A DNA stretch of 64,000 bases, from assembly GCF_021390195.1 (NCBI RefSeq), contig NZ_CP090003.1:2592001-2656000 (forward strand), in the 5' to 3' direction. This stretch comes from Flagellimonas sp. CMM7 (GTDB lineage: Bacteria > Bacteroidota > Bacteroidia > Flavobacteriales > Flavobacteriaceae). Shown here piece after piece: positions 1 through 8,918 of this stretch. A program made the translations under genes and the position numbers. The notes under the pieces were generated by a model. That model was not told the origin of the DNA. It saw only the letters and a program-made list of their open reading frames with translations, and ran no database searches. Positions within the stretch are counted from its first letter, which is position 1. Every line of letters begins with the position of its first letter.

Positions 1-1487
1 GTAAAAGCCCCATCGCCTTCCAATGCATCTGGGCAATTATCGTTATCGCTATCTATGTCCACATAATCTATTATTCCATCGCCATCAGTATCTATGGAGC
101 AATCCGAAACATCACCAGCTAATCGTTGGGCATATAGGCTTATTCCATCAATTGCCATGTATTCATAAACCATTCCAGTACCGTCGCTATCTGCTCGAAA
201 TTCCAACCATTTTGTAGGTGAGGTGGCAGTAAATGTCATTTCTTGTTGCATCCAAATTTGATTGCCCACTCCTTTATAGTCCATGGCAGTACTAAAAGAA
301 ATTGGTGCACCTAAAAAATCCCCGATTCTCCAACGTGCTTTCAGGGTGGGATCAATGGGCGTGATTCCTGCAATGCCTGCATTGGCTTGATAAAATTTTA
401 ACACATAGGTTCTAACTACGTCCAAATTATCCAATCGAACAAAAAAAGATTCACCGAAATTGTTCCGAACACTCGCACCTATAAAGACTCCTCCATCTGG
501 GGAAGGAGCCATCCCATTAGCACTTGCAGCTAAAATACCGCTGCCAGTTGAAGGCACAGGGGCAACCCATGAATCTGGAGAGCCATTCCCTTGCGCCCAA
601 CCAGAGCCAGGATTAAATAATCCAACAAAAAATGAAACCCCTACCGTGCCATTGGGGTTATCACTACCTGCAACTGCAGACAAGGATTCAAAAGTGCCAT
701 CTGCATTTTGGTTGCTTAGAATATTCATTGCAGGACACTCCACTTCGTCAAGGATTCCGTCGTTGTCATCATCCATATCTTGGCAATTGGCTATGCCATC
801 TTCATCGGTATCCTCATATTGGAACAACCTTACCCCATCTAGGACCATATACTCAAAATTGACCCCGGCACCATGACTATCAACCAAAAATGTCAAATCC
901 AGCGCTGTTGTCGTTGAGGTAAAGGTCATTTCCTCTTCCATCCATATTTGGTTGCCCTCTCCCTTATAGTCCATGGCGGTGCTATAAAAAGTTTGGGTGT
1001 TGAGTGTAACCCTCCATCGCGCAGTTTGTGCAGTACCTATAGGCGTTATCCCATCAATTCCTGCATTGGCCTGGTAAAACTTTAGCACATAGGCTTTTCC
1101 CACCTCAAGATTAGTTATGCGGGTAGTAAGAGTTTCACCATTATTGCTATTGTTCACCCAACCACCGATAAAAACTCCCCCATCAGGGGATGGGGGCATT
1201 CCGTCTGCAAGGCCCGCCCAAAGGCCTGATCCCGTGACGGGTATGGGAGAAACCCATGAATCTGGTGTTGAAGGCGAAAATGAAGCTAAAAACCATCCCA
1301 ATGCATAAATATTACTGTTGTATGCATCGTTACTAGCTACTCCTGATAAAGATTCAAAAGTGCCATCCGCACTCGAGCTGAAGTCAAATGGTATTAGGCA
1401 CTGTCCAAACCCAATTTCATAGTTAAAATTAAAAGTGATCAGGAGCACTAAACAAGCGCTTTTCACGTACTGACTTTTTGAAGTCAT
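1..1487 (-). CDS. Secreted protein with duplicated domain and calcium-binding Asp repeats (3' end outside window)
   Basis: Read on the minus strand, the frame is open from an ATG at 1487 to the window edge, giving about 495 codons without a stop. The N-terminus has a basic start and a hydrophobic stretch (VLLITF) ending near GFGQ, a probable signal peptide. Two related segments of about 215 residues follow. Both contain ADGTFESLS, SPDGGVFIG, YVLKFYQANAGI, STAMDYKG and a GNQIWM motif, so this is an internal duplication. Between and after them lie Asp-rich runs (DTDEDGIANCQDMDDDNDG and DTDGDGIIDYVDIDSDNDN) typical of thrombospondin type-3-like calcium-binding linkers in Bacteroidota surface proteins. 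The missing C-terminus may hold a type IX secretion sorting domain, as is common in such proteins, but this cannot be seen. Function of the repeated domain: unrecognised, possibly a carbohydrate- or adhesion-type beta-sandwich. Confidence 0.8.
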   Translation of the reverse strand, partial: MTSKSQYVKSACLVLLITFNFNYEIGFGQCLIPFDFSSSADGTFESLSGVASNDAYNSNIYALGWFLASFSPSTPDSWVSPIPVTGSGLWAGLADGMPPSPDGGVFIGGWVNNSNNGETLTTRITNLEVGKAYVLKFYQANAGIDGITPIGTAQTARWRVTLNTQTFYSTAMDYKGEGNQIWMEEEMTFTSTTTALDLTFLVDSHGAGVNFEYMVLDGVRLFQYEDTDEDGIANCQDMDDDNDGILDEVECPAMNILSNQNADGTFESLSAVAGSDNPNGTVGVSFFVGLFNPGSGWAQGNGSPDSWVAPVPSTGSGILAASANGMAPSPDGGVFIGASVRNNFGESFFVRLDNLDVVRTYVLKFYQANAGIAGITPIDPTLKARWRIGDFLGAPISFSTAMDYKGVGNQIWMQQEMTFTATSPTKWLEFRADSDGTGMVYEYMAIDGISLYAQRLAGDVSDCSIDTDGDGIIDYVDIDSDNDNCPDALEGDGAF

Positions 1488-1919
1488 TGGTTGGTTTTTT
1501 TGGTTTTCACCTAACCTTTCAAACCTTCACTACATGATGGGTATGTTGGCGAAAAACTATGTCACTGAGATAGAAAGTTATTTCGAAAAACAACTACTTG
1601 TTGCCCGTATTGAAGCAACGGTATTTTTCATCCATTTATCGGCACTTAAACTTGAAAAACATTCAAATAGCTATTTTCCTTTTTAAAAAAGAAAGTAGCA
1701 CCCTTATAAAATCAGTGCATTGAGGGATAATTTTTTGAAGTATTTGTTTGTGGAGAGAGTGTGCACAATATAAACTTAGAAGTGTTTTTCAAAAGGCTAT
1801 TGACCTCTTACCTTATTTCTCTTGAATCTGTTACTCTAAAGCTTCTTTAAATAAAGTTTATTCCCAATTAGCATAAAATGGTTTTGAGAAATACTTAAGA
1901 CCAATTTATATGCAAATAA
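1488..1919. other. AT-rich intergenic stretch without a convincing gene
   Basis: This stretch lies upstream of the minus-strand secreted protein. The only open frame of note is a 50-codon plus-strand one at 1534-1686 with no recognisable motif, no clear ribosome binding site and no good promoter. I see no RNA gene or repeat in it. It probably holds the promoter of the minus-strand gene, though I found no clean TAnnTTTG box. Confidence 0.5.
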
Positions 1920-1921
1920 AA

Positions 1922-1953
1922 AAGGCCCTAGAGTTTAATTTCTCTAAAGCCTT
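1922..1953 (-). terminator. Hairpin after the tRNA-Asn fragment
   Basis: AAGGC and TAGAG pair with CTCTA and GCCTT around an 8-base loop, with a 2x2 internal mismatch. On the minus strand the hairpin is followed by a T-run. It sits 9 bases beyond the 3' end of the tRNA-Asn fragment, as a tRNA terminator would. Confidence 0.6.
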
Positions 1954-1962
1954 ACTATTAAT

Positions 1963-2005
1963 GCTCCCCCTCTTGGGCTCGAACCAAGGACCCTCTTATT
2001 AACAG
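1963..2005 (-). pseudogene. 3'-half fragment of tRNA-Asn (GTT)
   Basis: The minus strand reads CTGTTAA (anticodon loop, anticodon GTT), a variable region, then a perfect T-arm (CTTGG-TTCGAGC-CCAAG) and the acceptor 3' strand ending GGGGGAGC. Beyond the anticodon loop the expected anticodon stem, D-arm and 5' acceptor strand are missing, so it cannot be a working tRNA. Fragments running from the anticodon loop to the 3' end are the classic footprint of tyrosine-recombinase integration into a tRNA gene (an att site). Simple decay of a duplicated tRNA is the alternative. Confidence 0.75.
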
Positions 2006-2112
2006 GTGTTAATCTCCAAAACAATACAACGGATTTCAATTAAAATGACCACACCAGTAAGCGGCAAATTGTTGTACCTATGTTGTATCTAAGTCAATTT
2101 TAGACATTAAAA

Positions 2113-2140
2113 AAAGGCTTCCGAGAAATTGGAAGCCTTT
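2113..2140 (-). terminator. Terminator of the initiator tRNA
   Basis: A perfect 10-bp stem (AAAGGCTTCC / GGAAGCCTTT) encloses an 8-base loop. On the minus strand it is followed by seven T residues. It begins about 10 bases after the tRNA 3' end. Confidence 0.85.
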
Positions 2141-2150
2141 TCTTTTGTAG

Positions 2151-2223
<73 letters not shown>

Positions 2224-2337
2224 ATGTGGAGGGCAAAGATACAACCGTTTTTCACTTATTTCCAAATTAAAACTAATTTTCACTAAAACGTTTAATGCAA
2301 GTCCAGCTTAAAATCCATAAATTCGAATTTTTACTCT

Positions 2338-3705
2338 ATGGAAGGTTTTAATGATTTTTTGTCCGCAATGCTACCGTACACCGAGTGGGCCATGCTTATT
2401 CTTTTAATTGGTGGTGGACTGTTCCTCGTATTTCGATCTAAATTTTTACCATACCGTTATTTTGGTCATGCGATAGCCATTACAGCTGGTAAGCATGATA
2501 AAGAAGGGGCAAAGGGAGATGTGAGTCACCTTCAAGCACTATCTGCTGCAGTGGCTGCAACCGTAGGCCTTGGAAATATTTCTGGAGTGGCAATAGCTAT
2601 TTATATGGGAGGTCCGGGTGTTGTTTTCTGGATATGGATAACGGCGCTTATAGGTATGTGTATAAAATTCTACTCTTGTAGTCTTTCAATCATGTTTAGA
2701 GGGACCGATTCTGAAGGTAAGCTTCAAGGAGGGCCAATGTTCTACATTACACAGGGCATGGGTGAAAAAGCAAAACCTTTGGCTACTTTTTTCTGTATTG
2801 CTGGCCTTTTTGGATTTTTAGGAGTGTTTACTGCAAATCAGTTTACGCAAACCTTTATGAATGTAGTAAAGCCAAATGAAAGTTTGGCCTTGTTAGGAGA
2901 TTTTAACTGGAAGCTGATTATCGGGATTACGCTCGCCATTATAACGTCATTCGTCATTTTTGGAGGACTCAAAAAAATAGCTAAAGTGGCTTCAACAATT
3001 GTTCCTTTTATGGTGTTGGTATACTTTACGGCCGTAATAGTTGTTATGGCAACCAATGCAAGTGAAGTATGGCCTTCTTTAAAATTAATCGTAACAGAGG
3101 CATTTAATTTTGATACCATGATTAAAGGAGGCTTCTGGGGATTGGTAATACTAGGAGTTCGGCGTGCAATGTTTTCAAATGAAGCTGGATTGGGTAGTGC
3201 GCCCATGTACCATGGTCAATCCAAAACAGATGAGCCTGTACAAGAAGGATTAGTTGCTATGTTAGGTCCTTTTATTGATACCATTATCGTCTGCACCTTA
3301 ACAGCAATAGTTATTATTCTAAGCGGAGCTTATTTAGAAGCAGAAAGCAATGGAATACTGATGACACTGATTGCCTTTAAAAAAACATTGTTTGGTTATG
3401 GTGATGTTTTATTGATGATTATCGTTTCAGCATTTGCACTATCCACATTATTTACCTATTCATACTATGGAGTGAAATGCCTTTCTTTTTTAACCAATGC
3501 CAAAATTGGAAAATACTACAACTGGTATTTTGTGGTCACTATTGTTTTTGCTGCAGTAGCCTCAGTAGATTTGGTCATAAATTTGATAGATTTGGCCTAT
3601 GCACTTATGGTTATTCCAAATATGATAGCGGTACTTTATCTATCCCCTAAAGTTAATTTAGCAGCCAAAAAGTATTTTTCAAAAATGAAGCATGAAAAAG
3701 CATAA
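2338..3705 (+). CDS. Sodium:alanine symporter family (AGCS) amino acid transporter
   Basis: The 455-residue inner-membrane protein has about ten hydrophobic segments, the usual size for the AGCS family, which moves alanine or glycine with Na+ (or H+). Family motifs are clear: GLGNISGVAIAIYMGGPG followed by FWIWITALIG near residues 77-105, and RRAMFSNEAGLGSAPM near residue 280. The gene overlaps the start of era by 14 bases, so the two are probably co-transcribed and translationally coupled. The exact substrate cannot be told from sequence. Confidence 0.92.
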   Translation: MEGFNDFLSAMLPYTEWAMLILLIGGGLFLVFRSKFLPYRYFGHAIAITAGKHDKEGAKGDVSHLQALSAAVAATVGLGNISGVAIAIYMGGPGVVFWIWITALIGMCIKFYSCSLSIMFRGTDSEGKLQGGPMFYITQGMGEKAKPLATFFCIAGLFGFLGVFTANQFTQTFMNVVKPNESLALLGDFNWKLIIGITLAIITSFVIFGGLKKIAKVASTIVPFMVLVYFTAVIVVMATNASEVWPSLKLIVTEAFNFDTMIKGGFWGLVILGVRRAMFSNEAGLGSAPMYHGQSKTDEPVQEGLVAMLGPFIDTIIVCTLTAIVIILSGAYLEAESNGILMTLIAFKKTLFGYGDVLLMIIVSAFALSTLFTYSYYGVKCLSFLTNAKIGKYYNWYFVVTIVFAAVASVDLVINLIDLAYALMVIPNMIAVLYLSPKVNLAAKKYFSKMKHEKA

Positions 3706-4576
3706 ATCGGGTTTTGTAAATATTATTGGTAATCCAAATGTGGGCAAGTCTACTTTGATGAATGCTTTTGTTGGTGAAAAACTTTCTATTATAACGTCCA
3801 AAGCGCAAACTACAAGGCATCGAATTTTAGGTATTGTCAATGGGGACGATTTTCAAGTGATTCTTTCAGATACACCAGGGATTATAAAGCCGGCATACGA
3901 ATTACAAAGTTCCATGATGAATTTTGTAAAATCAGCATTTGAAGATGCAGATGTTCTGCTATACATGGTTGAGATTGGGGAAAAAGCATTGAAAGATGAA
4001 GCTTTCTTTGCAAAAATCACCAATAGTAAAATTCCTGTATTACTGCTATTGAATAAAATAGACACTTCTGAACAACAGGTATTGGAAGAACAAATACAAT
4101 ATTGGCAAGGGTTACTTCCCAAAGCAGAACTACATGCAATTTCTGCATTGGAAAATTTTAATGTAAAGGAGGTTTTTGAACGGATTTTAGAATTGTTACC
4201 CGAAGCCCCACCTTACTACCCCAAAGATCAATTAACAGATAAACCAGAGCGTTTTTTTGTGAACGAAACTATTCGGGAGAAAATATTGATGCATTACAAA
4301 AAGGAGATTCCATATGCCGTAGAGATAGAAACTGAAGAATTTTTTGAGGACCCAGATATTATTAGGATTCGTTCTGTGATCATGGTGGAACGAGATACGC
4401 AAAAAGGTATAATTATAGGTCACAAAGGAAGCGCCCTTAAAAGAGTTGGGGTAGAATCAAGAAAAGACCTGGAAAAATTCTTTGATAAACAGGTTCATAT
4501 TGAACTCTATGTTAAGGTGAATAAAAATTGGCGCAGTAACTCAAGACAACTCAAACGTTTTGGTTACAACAACTAA
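3692..4576 (+). CDS. era: GTPase Era
   Basis: Era binds 16S rRNA and assists maturation of the small ribosomal subunit at the membrane. The 294-residue protein has the G1 loop GNPNVGKST at residues 12-20, a G3 DTPGI motif, a G4 NKID motif and a C-terminal KH domain with the IIGHKGSALKRVG signature near residues 245-257. Length and domain order match the family. The start lies inside the end of the upstream AGCS transporter gene. The downstream neighbour is convergent. Confidence 0.97.
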   Translation: MKKHKSGFVNIIGNPNVGKSTLMNAFVGEKLSIITSKAQTTRHRILGIVNGDDFQVILSDTPGIIKPAYELQSSMMNFVKSAFEDADVLLYMVEIGEKALKDEAFFAKITNSKIPVLLLLNKIDTSEQQVLEEQIQYWQGLLPKAELHAISALENFNVKEVFERILELLPEAPPYYPKDQLTDKPERFFVNETIREKILMHYKKEIPYAVEIETEEFFEDPDIIRIRSVIMVERDTQKGIIIGHKGSALKRVGVESRKDLEKFFDKQVHIELYVKVNKNWRSNSRQLKRFGYNN

Positions 4577-4626
4577 GACATAATTAAGTGTTGGACAAAC
4601 GTTACTTCGTTATAATTGAGTTAAGT

Positions 4627-4656
4627 GAAAGGGCGTAGACATTAATCTACGCTTTC
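4627..4656. terminator. Hairpin between convergent era and membrane protein gene
   Basis: GCGTAGA pairs with TCTACGC around a 6-base loop, extended by GAAA/TTTC after a two-base bulge. It overlaps the stop codon of the minus-strand gene and follows era. The T-tract is weak, so its role as a shared terminator is an inference. Confidence 0.45.
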
Positions 4657-5159
4657 CCATTATTCTTAAAATCTGAAATTATCTCCCTTAGATAATCTTT
4701 AAGCTGACTCATCTGAGTTCGACCCTTAACCTTTCCCATTCTTCCAAAAGCATATAGTGCAAACCATAGCAGGACCAAAAAGAACATTCCTGCAAGCCAA
4801 TAAGTTACATCATGCCCTAGGGAATAGTTGGAGTAAGCAAAAACTCCCAGAATAATAAAAAGAGTGCCTATGCCAAAATGCAAGAACATAAAAAATGTCC
4901 AAAGTGTAGGATTAGGACCAAAGACGCCATGAATTTTACTTATCCCTTCCTCAAACGAAGTAAGTTCTAGATGAAGCTGTGGGGACCAAAATGTGGTGTC
5001 AGCTTTTTTAAATCGTATATAGATGTGTTCATCCAGTCTTTTTATAAGGAATGGATGTTTGTCACTTTTGTCAAAAACTAACTTTAATTGTTCAATATCT
5101 TCTTTTAAAGAAACTTCAAAACGCGGACGCAAAACAATTTCATTGGTGAAATCACTCAT
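4647..5159 (-). CDS. Conserved hypothetical protein with two transmembrane helices
   Basis: The 170-residue protein has a soluble N-terminal half (about residues 1-85) rich in charged residues, with a hydrophobic hairpin of two helices near residues 88-108 and 118-138. A basic cytoplasmic tail follows (GRMGKVKGRTQMSQLKDYL). No enzyme motif is visible. The arrangement suggests a cytoplasmic sensor or binding domain tethered by a helical hairpin. It sits between era and der, reading against both, and its 5' end is 70 bases from der, so the two share a divergent promoter region. Family not recognised. Confidence 0.75.
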   Translation of the reverse strand: MSDFTNEIVLRPRFEVSLKEDIEQLKLVFDKSDKHPFLIKRLDEHIYIRFKKADTTFWSPQLHLELTSFEEGISKIHGVFGPNPTLWTFFMFLHFGIGTLFIILGVFAYSNYSLGHDVTYWLAGMFFLVLLWFALYAFGRMGKVKGRTQMSQLKDYLREIISDFKNNGKA

Positions 5160-5211
5160 AATTCATTGAAAATGATTAAAAAAGGTATCATTTTTTCTTC
5201 ATAAATAGTGG

Positions 5212-5219
5212 TATTTTTG
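5212..5219 (+). promoter_or_regulatory. Putative -7 promoter element of der
   Basis: TATTTTTG matches the Bacteroidota -7 consensus TAnnTTTG. It lies 10 bases before the der start, implying a very short leader. No good -33 TTTG was found at the usual spacing. Confidence 0.45.
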
Positions 5220-5229
5220 CCAAAATTTA

Positions 5230-6537
5230 ATGCAGATGAGTGCTATCGTAGCAATTGTTGGAAGACCAAATGTTGGAAAATCTACTTTTTTTAATCGACT
5301 GATTCAACGTCGAGAGGCCATCGTGGATGCCGTTAGCGGTGTTACGCGTGATCGTCATTACGGAAAAAGTGATTGGAATGGGAAGGAATTTTCTGTAATA
5401 GATACTGGTGGGTATGTGCTTGGCAGTGATGATATTTTTGAGCAAGAAATAGACAAACAAGTAGAACTGGCCATAGATGAAGCCGATGCCATTGTTTTTA
5501 TGGTTGATGTGGAATCTGGGGTTACAGGAATGGATGAAGATGTATCCAAGTTGCTTAGAAGAGTTGATAAACCTGTTTTTCTGGCAGTAAACAAAGTGGA
5601 CAACGCCCAAAGGGAAACAGAAGCGGTTGAATTTTACGCATTGGGTCTAGGGGATTATTATACCTTATCGAGCATAAATGGCAGTGGAACAGGAGAATTA
5701 TTGGACGCGTTGGTAAAGGAATTGCCAGAAATTGAAGAAGAAGAAAGTGAGTTGCCGAGATTCGCAGTAGTGGGGAGGCCCAATGCTGGAAAGTCATCCT
5801 TTATTAATGCACTTATAGGGGAGGACCGATATATAGTTACGGATATTGCAGGAACCACCAGAGACAGTATAGATACCAAGTATGATAGATTCGGTTTTGA
5901 ATTTAATTTGGTAGATACTGCAGGAATCAGGAGAAAAGCAAAGGTCAAGGAAGATTTGGAATTTTACTCCGTAATGCGTTCCGTAAGAGCAATAGAACAT
6001 TGCGACGTCTGTATACTTTTAGTAGATGCCACCCGCGGGTTTGATGGACAGGTACAGAACATTTTTTGGTTGGCACAACGAAATAACAAAGGTGTTGTGA
6101 TTTTGGTGAACAAATGGGATTTGGTTGAAAAAGAAACCAACTCAGTTAAAGAATACACTCAAAAAATTCAAAAAGCAATAGAGCCTTTTGATGATGTACC
6201 AATTCTTTTCATTTCAGTGTTGACTAAACAACGAATATTTAAGGCGATTGAAACTGCCGTAGATGTTTATAAAAATCGCTCAAAAAAGATTATCACCCGA
6301 AAATTGAACGATGTTATGTTGCCCATTATTGAAAAGACATCACCACCGGCATATAAGGGTAAATATGTAAAAATAAAATTCTGCACTCAACTGCCAACAC
6401 CATATCCACAGTTTGCTTTTTTCTGCAATCTACCACAATATGTGAGAGAACCTTACAAGCGTTTTTTAGAAAATAAATTGAGGGAGAACTTTGACTTTAG
6501 TGGTGTGCCTATTACTGTTTTCTTGAGAAAGAAATAG
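5230..6537 (+). CDS. der: GTPase Der (EngA), tandem G-domain ribosome assembly factor
   Basis: Der acts in 50S ribosomal subunit assembly. The 435 residues hold two GTPase domains. The first P-loop is GRPNVGKST near residue 10 and the second GRPNAGKSS near residue 180, each with DTGG/DTAG and NKVD/NKWD motifs, followed by a KH-like C-terminal domain. A second ATG at 5236 gives the more typical N-terminus [11 protein letters not shown] and may be the true start. The gene ends 3 bases from the convergent PBP1C gene. Confidence 0.96.
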   Translation: MQMSAIVAIVGRPNVGKSTFFNRLIQRREAIVDAVSGVTRDRHYGKSDWNGKEFSVIDTGGYVLGSDDIFEQEIDKQVELAIDEADAIVFMVDVESGVTGMDEDVSKLLRRVDKPVFLAVNKVDNAQRETEAVEFYALGLGDYYTLSSINGSGTGELLDALVKELPEIEEEESELPRFAVVGRPNAGKSSFINALIGEDRYIVTDIAGTTRDSIDTKYDRFGFEFNLVDTAGIRRKAKVKEDLEFYSVMRSVRAIEHCDVCILLVDATRGFDGQVQNIFWLAQRNNKGVVILVNKWDLVEKETNSVKEYTQKIQKAIEPFDDVPILFISVLTKQRIFKAIETAVDVYKNRSKKIITRKLNDVMLPIIEKTSPPAYKGKYVKIKFCTQLPTPYPQFAFFCNLPQYVREPYKRFLENKLRENFDFSGVPITVFLRKK

Positions 6538-6540
6538 AAC

Positions 6541-8910
6541 CTAGTTCTCCGAAGCCAATTTAACCGATACATTCTGTTGCATGCGATTGCCTTCATCGTC
6601 AACTACGGTCAATACATATTCTCCAGGTTTAATTTGGTAGATGAGCTCGTGAAAATTTTCAGTGGTGCCGATGTAAGTCTCATCTAAATACCAATACACA
6701 ATACTTTCTCCTTGTTGATGTGCAAGCTTGAATATGATTTCAGTTGTGTTGTTGCCCAAGTCTTTTGGAAGTAAAACTTCCTCATTTTTCTTCGGATAGA
6801 TAAATTCCATGAATTGTAATTCCGAAATTGAACATCCTTGTAGATAAGTTGGCAAAGGCCTGTAATTTGGATTTGACGTGGAGTAATAATATTCAATTAC
6901 CGGAGGAAGGGTAAACCAATTTTTGGCTACCATATCCTCTAGCGGATAACACTCGGAATTTACCCTAAACACTTCTGATGCATCCAAAAAAACTTGTTTG
7001 TGGTAAGGACACTGCTTGCTTTTTATTCCATTATTTGGGAGCAGCTCTTTCTTGATATTATCACAGAAAGTGGAAGCGAGATGTCCACTTTGCGCACAGA
7101 TTTCCATTTCTGCCAAATCGTCAAAAGGCTGTTGAAACCAACCACTATTGGGTAATGCATCAAGCACATCAAAAAGAATTGGTGCAGCAGCAGTAATTCC
7201 TGTTAATCCGGGTCTTCCTTCACCATCCGCATTTCCTGCCCATGCCCCAATGGCATATTTTGATGTTACTCCAACGGCCCATGCATCTTTAAACCCAAAA
7301 CTGGTTCCTGTTTTCCATGCAATGCGTCTAGAAGAATCAAAAAATTGCCAATTTTCGTCACCTTCCGGCCTATTTACTTCTTGTAGTGATTTGAAAGTAT
7401 GGTAAAGCGAACCAGCATTTATAACCGGAGCTTCAAACTGTTGTTTTCCAAAATCGATTTTAGTATTCAACAAATAACTGGGTTCTGCAAATTCATTAGT
7501 GCGATAAGTGCTGGAATTGGATTCAAAATAGGCTAATGTTGAAGCAGCGGAAGCATAGGTTTTGGTAAGATTCCATAGTGAATTTTCTGCTCCACCTAAA
7601 ATTAACGCTAAACCGTAATGGCTGGAAGGGCTATTCAATTTCAAGTTCATTTTATGAAGTTTATTATAAAATTTTTGAAGCCCATATTGACGCAATAAAC
7701 GAACTGCGGGCACATTTAAGGAACGTGAAAGAGCCCTGCCTGCAGGCACTACCCCCGAGTGCTTTCTATTAAAGTTTTTTGGATTGTAACCGTTGATCAC
7801 CGTTGGGATATCTTTTACCAAGGTATTTGGCAGCAATTGGCCTTCGTGCATGAGCGAGGCAAAAAGAAAAGGTTTCAATGTGCTCCCTGTGCTTCGATTT
7901 TTGGTTATGATATCTACGTAGTTTCCGTGTTGTTTTCCTGAAGGAGAATTGCCCACATAGCTTAAAACCTTTCGGGTTTCCACATCCAAAATTAAAATGG
8001 CAAGGTTATGGATTTCGTTACCTTTTAATCGTTGGTAATGTCGTTCTGCTATAATATTTGCTTGATACTGCAAATGTCTATCAATCGAAGTCTGTATTCG
8101 TTTGCCTTGGTGTTCCTTTTTAATACGTTCCGTAAGATGCGGCGTTATGTTGGGAAGGGCAATTGGTTTTTGCGGTAAAGGCTCTGCAATGGCCAGTTCA
8201 TAAGTAGTTTCATCAATATGATTTTCTTCCCATAATTTTTTAAGTAGCCGATTACGTTTTTTTAGGAGTAATTGTTCGTTTCTTCCTGGAAAAATAAGTG
8301 ATGGTGCATTGGGCAAAACGGCCAAAGTAGCTGATTGTCCCCAGCTTAATTCTTGTGCCGGAATGCCAAAATAACGCCAGGAAGCAGTCTCCAAACCTAC
8401 GACGTTTCCGCCATAGGGAGTATGTGCAGCGTACATTTTTAAAATGTCTTCCTTGGAATAGCGTAGCTCCAATCGAGTTGCCATAAAGATTTCAATGCAT
8501 TTTTCAATATAGGTTCGACGCTTGTTTTTTCTGCTCAACCGTATAACTTGCTGGGTAATGGTACTTCCCCCTCTTCGCGTATCCTTGGTAAGGTTATGCT
8601 TTATGGCATTAAAAATAGAAATCGGATTAAAACCGGGATGGTGATAGAAATATTCATCTTCGAAAAGTAAAATACTTTGTTTAAAGCGTTCTGGAATGGA
8701 ATCCATTTCAGGAAAACGCCATTGTCCATCATCAGCAATTCGAGCCCCAATCAAAACATTATCAGAACTGGTAACCACAGTTGAGGTTGGGTCTTTGAAA
8801 AGCTGTTTCGGTAAGCAAAAAAACCAAAACAAGAAAAGAATGAGAACCACCAAAAATTTAATTCGGTGTTTCAGTATAATTTTCTTCAATGCCAATAAAA
8901 AAACCTTCAT
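6541..8910 (-). CDS. pbpC: Penicillin-binding protein 1C (bifunctional transglycosylase/transpeptidase)
   Basis: The 789-residue protein matches E. coli PBP1C in length and order. An N-terminal anchor lies at residues 16-33. The GT51 glycosyltransferase follows, with ED-EYFYHHPGF (catalytic Glu84) and RGGSTITQQ near residue 113. The transpeptidase has the active-site STGSTLKP, SLN in SRSLNVP, and KTGTSFGFKDAW. A C-terminal BiPBP_C-like beta domain ends the protein. It would polymerise and crosslink peptidoglycan at the periplasmic face of the inner membrane. It is 8 bases downstream of the alpha-2-macroglobulin gene on the same strand, the known pbpC-yfhM pairing. Confidence 0.95.
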   Translation of the reverse strand: MKVFLLALKKIILKHRIKFLVVLILFLFWFFCLPKQLFKDPTSTVVTSSDNVLIGARIADDGQWRFPEMDSIPERFKQSILLFEDEYFYHHPGFNPISIFNAIKHNLTKDTRRGGSTITQQVIRLSRKNKRRTYIEKCIEIFMATRLELRYSKEDILKMYAAHTPYGGNVVGLETASWRYFGIPAQELSWGQSATLAVLPNAPSLIFPGRNEQLLLKKRNRLLKKLWEENHIDETTYELAIAEPLPQKPIALPNITPHLTERIKKEHQGKRIQTSIDRHLQYQANIIAERHYQRLKGNEIHNLAILILDVETRKVLSYVGNSPSGKQHGNYVDIITKNRSTGSTLKPFLFASLMHEGQLLPNTLVKDIPTVINGYNPKNFNRKHSGVVPAGRALSRSLNVPAVRLLRQYGLQKFYNKLHKMNLKLNSPSSHYGLALILGGAENSLWNLTKTYASAASTLAYFESNSSTYRTNEFAEPSYLLNTKIDFGKQQFEAPVINAGSLYHTFKSLQEVNRPEGDENWQFFDSSRRIAWKTGTSFGFKDAWAVGVTSKYAIGAWAGNADGEGRPGLTGITAAAPILFDVLDALPNSGWFQQPFDDLAEMEICAQSGHLASTFCDNIKKELLPNNGIKSKQCPYHKQVFLDASEVFRVNSECYPLEDMVAKNWFTLPPVIEYYYSTSNPNYRPLPTYLQGCSISELQFMEFIYPKKNEEVLLPKDLGNNTTEIIFKLAHQQGESIVYWYLDETYIGTTENFHELIYQIKPGEYVLTVVDDEGNRMQQNVSVKLASEN

Positions 8911-8918
8911 TTACAACA

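Noticed and set aside
460..1308. Plus-strand frames of 63-138 residues near the window start
   Set aside because: They lie antisense to the duplicated secreted protein, whose minus-strand frame is open throughout and carries clear motifs.
1534..1686. A 50-residue plus-strand frame starting MMGMLAKNYVTEIES
   Set aside because: No promoter, ribosome binding site, signal or known motif; too short to support as a gene without conservation data.
1963..2005. Functional tRNA-Asn
   Set aside because: No D-arm, no 5' acceptor strand and no anticodon stem partner; only the 3' half remains.
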